Of a stretch of 64,000 nt of DNA, positions 59,640 through 64,000 are shown piece after piece. Under the pieces are notes generated by a model. That model had not been told where the DNA came from. It did no database searches and saw only the letters and a list, made by a program, of their open reading frames with translations. Both the position numbers and the translations under genes were made by a program. The stretch spans positions 62,001 through 126,000 of the forward strand of contig NZ_JADPRT010000007.1 in the NCBI RefSeq assembly GCF_015690355.1. The letters are read 5' to 3'. Position 1 is the stretch's first letter. Each line of letters opens with the position of its first letter. This DNA comes from Streptacidiphilus fuscans (GTDB lineage Bacteria; Actinomycetota; Actinomycetes; Streptomycetales; Streptomycetaceae).

Positions 59640-60808
59640 CGGGCACGGCGGACGCACCGGGCGCGGCAGACGCACTGGACGCACCGGACGGGGGCACTCA
59701 CGTGGGCGACGAGCAGACGGAGACGGGCACGATGGCGGAGACGGCGACGGGCAGCGCGGCGGACGGGCGCGGTCCCCTGCGGATCGCGGTGATGGGCGCG
59801 GGCAGCATCGGCTGCCACCTCGGCGGAAGCCTCGCCGCCGTGGACGGCGTCGAGGTGACGCTGATCGGCCGTCCGGCGGCCATGGCACTCCTCGCCGAAC
59901 GCGGGCTCACCCTGACCAGCTCCCGCCGCCCGCCACGCCGGGTCGCGGCCGACGCGTTCCGTACCGCGACCGAGGCGAGCGCCGCGGCCGGGGCAGACGT
60001 GGTGCTGATCACCGTCAAGTCCGACGGAACCCGGGACGCCGCACGGCAGTTGGCGCCACACCTGGCTCCGGGCACGGTCGTGGTCAGCTTCCAGAACGGC
60101 CTGCGCAACGCCGACGCGCTGCGCGAGGAGCTGCCGGACCACACGGTGCTGACGGGGATGGTCCCCTACAACATCCTCCAGACCGAGCCCGGCAGCTTCC
60201 ACCAGGGCACCGGCGGCGCGCTGATGCTGGACGACGTCCCAGCCGGCGCACCGCTCGTCACCGCACTCGACGCGGCCGGGCTGCACGTCCAGCCACGCGC
60301 CGACATGCGCGAGGTGCAGTACGCCAAGCTGCTGATGAACCTCAACAACGCCGTCAACGCGCTCGCCGGCATCCCGCTGCGCGCGGAGCTCGGCGAACGC
60401 GCGTACCGGGCCTGCCTGGCCCTGATGCAGACGGAGGCGCTGGCCGCGTTCCGCGCGGCCGGGATCCGTCCGGCCCAACTGGGCGCGGTGCGACCGACGC
60501 TGACGCCGTATCTGCTGCGTCTGCCGGACGCGGTGTTCAGCCGGGCGGCCGCCAAGATGCTGGCCATCGACGAGAAGGCGCGCTCCTCGATGTGGGAGGA
60601 CCTCCAGCGCGGCCGCCCGACCGAGGTCGACTCGCTGCAGGGCGAGGTCGTCGCACTGGCCGAGCGGCATGGCCTGACGGCACCGGCGAACGCCCGCCTG
60701 GTGGCCCTCGTCCACGAGGCCGAGGCCGCCCCTGCGGGGCAGTCCCGCGCGTGGTCCGGGCCTGATTTGCTGACCGCGCTGCGCGCGGCCAAAGGCTCAG
60801 GCAGGTAG
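59636..60808 (+). CDS. ketopantoate reductase (PanE/ApbA)-like protein, second copy
   Basis: 390 residues from ATG 59636, overlapping the previous stop (ATGA). A 45-residue acidic, Ala/Asp/Thr-rich leader precedes the Rossmann loop RIAVMGAGSIGCHLGGSLAAV. Core motifs include VVLITVKSDGTRDAAR, VVSFQNGLRNADAL and YAKLLMNLNNAVNALAG (Lys and Asn of the active site). Its place in a KstR-type operon makes pantothenate synthesis unlikely; it may reduce a 2-oxo or beta-oxo intermediate of the catabolic pathway. Confidence 0.87.
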   Translation: MTGTADAPGAADALDAPDGGTHVGDEQTETGTMAETATGSAADGRGPLRIAVMGAGSIGCHLGGSLAAVDGVEVTLIGRPAAMALLAERGLTLTSSRRPPRRVAADAFRTATEASAAAGADVVLITVKSDGTRDAARQLAPHLAPGTVVVSFQNGLRNADALREELPDHTVLTGMVPYNILQTEPGSFHQGTGGALMLDDVPAGAPLVTALDAAGLHVQPRADMREVQYAKLLMNLNNAVNALAGIPLRAELGERAYRACLALMQTEALAAFRAAGIRPAQLGAVRPTLTPYLLRLPDAVFSRAAAKMLAIDEKARSSMWEDLQRGRPTEVDSLQGEVVALAERHGLTAPANARLVALVHEAEAAPAGQSRAWSGPDLLTALRAAKGSGR

Positions 60809-60905
60809 TTGCACTGCCTGGGGCGCGGGGCTCTGCTGATCTGCGGCTCCGCCGCGTGGGCGCGAGTCACCACCGGCATGCGGATGGCCCTGCGCGATCG
60901 GTGTT

Positions 60906-62234
60906 CTACCTGGGTTTGTGGCTTGCCGCGCAGTTCCTCGCGCCCCTGGGTAGTGCGCAATCGGCACTCCTCACGGCAGGCAGCGCAGCGACGAGGACAG
61001 TGCTGGCAAGCAGCCACATCGCGCCGGCGCCCAACACGGTCGGCGCGCCGACCACCGCCGCCAACGGCCCCGCGACGACCAGGCCGATCGGGCCCAGCAC
61101 ATACGACCCCACGGACGTGTACGCGCTCACCCGCCCCAACACCTGCGCCGGGACCCGCTGTTGCGTGAAGCCGTCAAGCAGCGCGCCGCACACCGCCGAG
61201 CTGACTCCCGAGAGCACCGCGCCGCCGCAGACCCACGCCAGTGGCAGTCCCAGCGCCAACGCACCGGGCGCGCCCACGAAGCACGCCGAGAGGAGCACCC
61301 CCGCCCGTAGCGGACGGCGCAAGCTGCGCACCATCCCGAGCCCGAGCCCCCCGCAGAGCGCACCCGCGCCGTACGCGCCCGCCACCGCGCCCCAAGCACC
61401 CGCCCCGCCCAGGCGCTGCGCGGCGATGACCGGCCCGAGCACCAGGTAGGGCGCCCAGAGCAGCAGGTTGAAGAGCGCGAAGTGCGCGGTGGTGATCCAG
61501 AGCCACCCGCGCGAGCGGAATTCGCCCCAACCAGCGCGCAGATCCGCGAGAAAGCCCGGCACCTCGCCGCCCTCGCCGCCCTCGTCACCGTCCGTCGTCA
61601 CCGCCCGCCGTCCGACGGGAAGTCGCCACAGCACCAGCGTGCTCACGCCGAAGCTCGCCGCGTCCACGACCAGGACCACCCCGGGCCCGGCGGCCGCGAC
61701 CAGCACGCCCGCCAGCACAGGCCCGACGATCACCGCCGCGCTGCGTACCGTCCCCAACAGCGCGTTGGCGCGCAGCAGTCCGGCGGCCGGGACCAGCCGG
61801 GGCAGCAGGGCGGACTGACCGGGGCCGAACGCGGCCTCGCCCACGCCGGAGAGCGCCGCCAGCGGCACCATCGCCGCCACGCTCGGCCGGTGTGCCGTCA
61901 GCAGCAGCGCCGCGAAGGCCGCCTGCGTCACACAGCGCAGCGTGTCCGCGCCCAGCATGACCCGGCGACTGCCCCAGCGGTCGGCCGCGGTCCCGCCGAG
62001 CAGCAGCACGAGCACCAGCGGGAGGATCCGTGCGCCCATCACCAGTCCGAGTCCACCGCCTCCTCCCCCGGCGGCGAGCACGGCGAAGGAAATGGCGAGC
62101 GACGCCATCTGGGTTCCGGTCTGCGAGGTCGCCTGTGCGCACAGGTAATGCCGGAAATCGCGACCGAGCGCGTCATCGGCCGGGCTGGACGAACGCAGAC
62201 GTCGACCCTGACGGCCGCCGATGCCAAGTGCCAT
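60906..62234 (-). CDS. MFS transporter (EntS/DHA3-like)
   Basis: 442 residues with about twelve helices, start ATG 62234. Helices such as ISFAVLAAGGGGGGLGLVMGARILPLVLVLLLGG and the following loop TAADRWGSRRVMLGADTL (motif A) resemble the DHA3 exporters of siderophores and macrolides. It is convergent with the PanE-like gene and divergent from the recombinase remnant, with an AT-rich palindrome in the promoter region. The export substrate is unknown. Confidence 0.9.
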   Translation of the reverse strand: MALGIGGRQGRRLRSSSPADDALGRDFRHYLCAQATSQTGTQMASLAISFAVLAAGGGGGGLGLVMGARILPLVLVLLLGGTAADRWGSRRVMLGADTLRCVTQAAFAALLLTAHRPSVAAMVPLAALSGVGEAAFGPGQSALLPRLVPAAGLLRANALLGTVRSAAVIVGPVLAGVLVAAAGPGVVLVVDAASFGVSTLVLWRLPVGRRAVTTDGDEGGEGGEVPGFLADLRAGWGEFRSRGWLWITTAHFALFNLLLWAPYLVLGPVIAAQRLGGAGAWGAVAGAYGAGALCGGLGLGMVRSLRRPLRAGVLLSACFVGAPGALALGLPLAWVCGGAVLSGVSSAVCGALLDGFTQQRVPAQVLGRVSAYTSVGSYVLGPIGLVVAGPLAAVVGAPTVLGAGAMWLLASTVLVAALPAVRSADCALPRGARNCAASHKPR

Positions 62235-62328
62235 GACGTCGAGAATGCGACAGGACCACAGACACGCTCAAGGCCTTTCCCTGTTTTTCTCCGGAAATCC
62301 CGTCTATTGTTTTCTGAGGCAGATCCTG

Positions 62329-62356
62329 CCGCAGTAAATTCGCCTATTTACTGCGG
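62329..62356. promoter_or_regulatory. 11-bp inverted repeat in the MFS promoter
   Basis: CCGCAGTAAAT and ATTTACTGCGG pair perfectly around TCGCCT, 95 bp before the MFS start and 31 bp before the recombinase-like gene. It is AT-rich in its core, unusual here, and followed by AGCAAATAGCAG. A regulator site or an old attachment site are both possible. Confidence 0.55.
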
Positions 62357-62386
62357 TAGCAAATAGCAGATCACGAAAGAGGGACG

Positions 62387-63211
62387 ATGGCCGCCCAACC
62401 GGTCGAGTTCGCCGTCGCCGTCGAGCGCTACCTCGCGAGCGCGCCGCTGACGGACGCGTCCCGCCGCGTGTACCGGATCGCGTTGACGCGATGGGCGTGG
62501 ACGCTGGTGGGCGAGGCCCCGCCGTGCGGCGCGGACCGGCGCGGCGCGCGGCCTCCGGTCGTGCTGCTCTCCGCGCTGGACGATCCGGTGCAGGCCGCAC
62601 GCGTCGAAGCCGCGCTCGCGGCGCGGAGCCCACGGACGCGGCAGCGTGAACTGTCGACCCTGCGCAGCGCGGTGACCTGGTGGCGTGCCCAGGGCTGGCT
62701 CGCGGCCGGGCCGTTGCCGGAACCGCACGGGACAGCCGACGCACCCGCCGCACCCGCCGCCCCGAAGGCCGAGCCGAGACCGGTGTTGACGGACAGTCAA
62801 CTCAACACCGTGCTCGGCCTTCGGGCCACGCTGCGCGACCAGACGCTCTGGCACCTGCTCCACGACAGCGGCGGCAGCGCCGAACACGTCCTGGCGCTCG
62901 ACATCGGCGACCTGGACCGCCCCCGCCGCCGCACCCACGTCCGCGCCGCTCCGGCCGCGCACCGACGCGACCTGCCGCAGCTGCACTGGGGCGAGGCGAC
63001 CGGTCGGCTGCTCTCCCTGCTGCTGGTCAGCCGCACCGCCGGGCCGGTCTTCCTGACCGAACGCCGCGCACCGGCCACCACGCCGCCGGAGGACCGCTGC
63101 CCGCTGACCGGTCGCGGTCGCCTGTCGTACCGCCGCGCGGCCGAGCTCTTCGCCGGGGCCACCCGCCCGCTCGACCCCTCCGGACGCGGCTGGACCTTGC
63201 ACCAGCTGTAG
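62387..63211 (+). pseudogene. tyrosine recombinase remnant, truncated before the catalytic core end
   Basis: 274 codons. The N-terminal SAM-like binding domain (FAVAVERYLASAPLTDASRRVYRIALTRWAW, TRQRELSTLRSAVTWW) and most of the catalytic domain (LTDSQLNTVLGLRATLRDQTLWHLL ... RAAELFAGATRPLDPSGRGWTLHQL) are like phage-type integrases. The protein stops with TAG at WTLHQL, exactly before the Arg of the H-x-L-R-H motif, so the second Arg, the last His and the tyrosine nucleophile are missing; the first catalytic Arg is also not found (GGSAEHVLALD in place of GLRxxE). It is inactive as a recombinase, though it might bind DNA. Confidence 0.75.
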
Positions 63212-63287
63212 CGGCAGCAGCCGCCCCACCTGTGTCATCCCGGCGGAAACCGCCACCGCGTCCTACGCTGATCGCCGGAGGTGGAGC

Positions 63288-63827
63288 GTGAACATGAGTG
63301 CCGGGCCGGATCAGCCGCCCGACAGGGTCGACGCCGATGTCCTGCCCCTGCACCCGGCCGCCCGGGACGACGCGGACACGGACGCGCGCGCTCCGCTCCG
63401 GATGCTTCCGCCCGCCGAGTACGACCGGGTCGGGATCGTGCTGGTCTCGCGCAGCCGCGCGCTGGCCCAGGCGACGCTGCACCTGGCGGTCGGACTGCTG
63501 ACCGGCCCCGCGCCGGCCCCGGTCGCGGCGGTCGGCCGCGACGCCGAGGGCGTGGTAGCCGCCGCACGACAGGTCGACGAGGGCGTGGGCGTGGCGCTGC
63601 TCTGCGACCTGGACGAGACGGCGCACGAGCTGGTCGCCCTGCTGGAGCGGGCGGAGGAGCTGGCGCTGCCCTTCCCGATCCGCTTCTGCGACGCGCCGTT
63701 GGTCGAGGGCGCGGTTCCCGCCATCGCGACGGCGGCGGCCGGTGGGGACCTGGCGGCGGTGGTCGAGGCGGCCGAGGACGCCTATCGCGTCCGCAAGACC
63801 GACAACCACCACCGCCCCCCGGTCTGA
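63288..63827 (+). CDS. DhaM-like (EIIA-mannose fold) protein without the phosphorylated histidine
   Basis: 179 residues from GTG 63288 with GGAGG upstream. After a 45-residue acidic leader the fold begins YDRVGIVLVSRSRALAQATLHLAVGLL; DhaM proteins have VSHS here, so Arg55 replaces the phospho-histidine. Further family-like blocks are GVGVALLCDLDETAHELVALLERAEEL and FPIRFCDAPLVEGAVPAIATAAAGGDLAAV. It cannot accept phosphate in the standard way. It may be a regulator or scaffold. No dhaK or dhaL gene lies in the window. Confidence 0.75.
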   Translation: MNMSAGPDQPPDRVDADVLPLHPAARDDADTDARAPLRMLPPAEYDRVGIVLVSRSRALAQATLHLAVGLLTGPAPAPVAAVGRDAEGVVAAARQVDEGVGVALLCDLDETAHELVALLERAEELALPFPIRFCDAPLVEGAVPAIATAAAGGDLAAVVEAAEDAYRVRKTDNHHRPPV

Positions 63828-63828
63828 C

Positions 63829-64000
63829 TCAGACCTTCGGCGTCCTCACACTCGCTGACGCGGCGTCACCGTCCAGCTTGGCGAGGAACGTGGCCTCACG
63901 GGCCGGGTCGAGACCGACCGCCGAGCTGTCCGGCCGCTTCGTCACGGACCCGCCGACCGACTGCAGCCAGGCCCAGGTGTCGGCGACTGTCTCGGCGACC
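63829..64000 (-). CDS. C-terminal end of an NAD-dependent epimerase/reductase-like protein
   Basis: The window edge cuts the gene. The visible 56 codons read VAETVADTWAWLQSVGGS ... GLDPAREATFLAKLDGD and stop at 63829. The ETVADTWAWL and (V)GLDPAREA segments are the usual tail of SDR-type NAD-dependent epimerase/reductase proteins in streptomycetes. The stop lies 1 bp from the convergent DhaM-like stop. Function cannot be stated from this piece. Confidence 0.6.
   Translation of the reverse strand, partial: VAETVADTWAWLQSVGGSVTKRPDSSAVGLDPAREATFLAKLDGDAASASVRTPKV

Noticed and set aside
63855..63868. TGACG-CGG-CGTCA resembling the CTGACG palindrome
   Set aside because: It lies inside the coding tail of the epimerase/reductase-like gene and only five bases per arm match; likely chance.

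Overview
The window looks like chromosomal DNA of a high-GC actinomycete of the Streptomyces / Kitasatospora / Streptacidiphilus type. GC is visibly around 70% or more, third codon positions are almost always G or C, GTG and TTG starts are frequent, and operons are packed with ATGA/GTGA overlaps. Families typical of this group occur throughout: DUF35, DUF2332, VIT1/CCC1, GH87, Cys leader peptides and PadR/HxlR regulators. I see no rRNA, tRNA, CRISPR array or intact prophage.

Layout. (1) 1-4486: acyl-CoA catabolism, with a thiolase, two DUF35 OB-fold partners, an enoyl-CoA hydratase and a divergent acyl-CoA synthetase. The divergent promoter carries two sites that fit the KstR consensus TNNAACNNGTTNNA. 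(2) 4725-13601: mostly single genes, including DUF2332, DUF2087, a ketopantoate-reductase-like enzyme, a baeRF2 protein, a PadR-controlled pair of membrane proteins and a ferritin-VIT1 metal transporter. (3) 14122-25059: an unusual DUF1003x2-RyR x2-TerB-like protein, an MFS pump with its HxlR regulator, a metallo-hydrolase, an ICMT-like methyltransferase, an acyl-CoA synthetase/nitronate-monooxygenase pair and a Ser/Thr kinase. (4) 25241-39001: sulfur metabolism. Three Cys-rich leader peptides precede an arylsulfotransferase, an FMN-reductase plus two FMN monooxygenases, and a polar-amino-acid ABC importer. The importer set (two binding proteins, two permeases, one ATPase) matches the Bacillus TcyJKLMN complement. 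(5) 39065-48453: a MITE-like inverted-repeat element, then an alpha-glucan locus with a GH13 glucosidase, a sugar ABC importer, a LacI regulator and a secreted GH87-type alpha-1,3-glucanase/mycodextranase. (6) 48539-52283: a Fe(III)-type ABC importer behind a DmdR/IdeR-type iron box. (7) 52707-56535: a serine-recombinase-like protein that has lost its catalytic residues, and a secreted sedolisin protease. (8) 56634-60808: an acyl-CoA dehydrogenase, a KstD-like FAD dehydrogenase and a second ketopantoate-reductase-like enzyme, with another perfect KstR-type box in the divergent promoter. (9) 60906-64000: an MFS exporter, a tyrosine-recombinase remnant, a DhaM-like protein without its phospho-histidine, and the end of an epimerase/reductase-like gene.

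How the parts work together. Regions 1 and 8, about 53 kb apart, share one operator motif and complementary beta-oxidation enzymes, so they probably form one TetR-controlled (KstR-like) regulon for steroid- or isoprenoid-like acyl-CoAs; the regulator is not in the window. Region 4 looks like a scavenging system for an organosulfur amino acid, controlled by translation of Cys codons in leader peptides. Region 5 would cut an external alpha-1,3-glucan (for example from fungal walls), import the oligosaccharides and split them inside the cell. Function assignments rest on motif recognition by eye; no database search was run.
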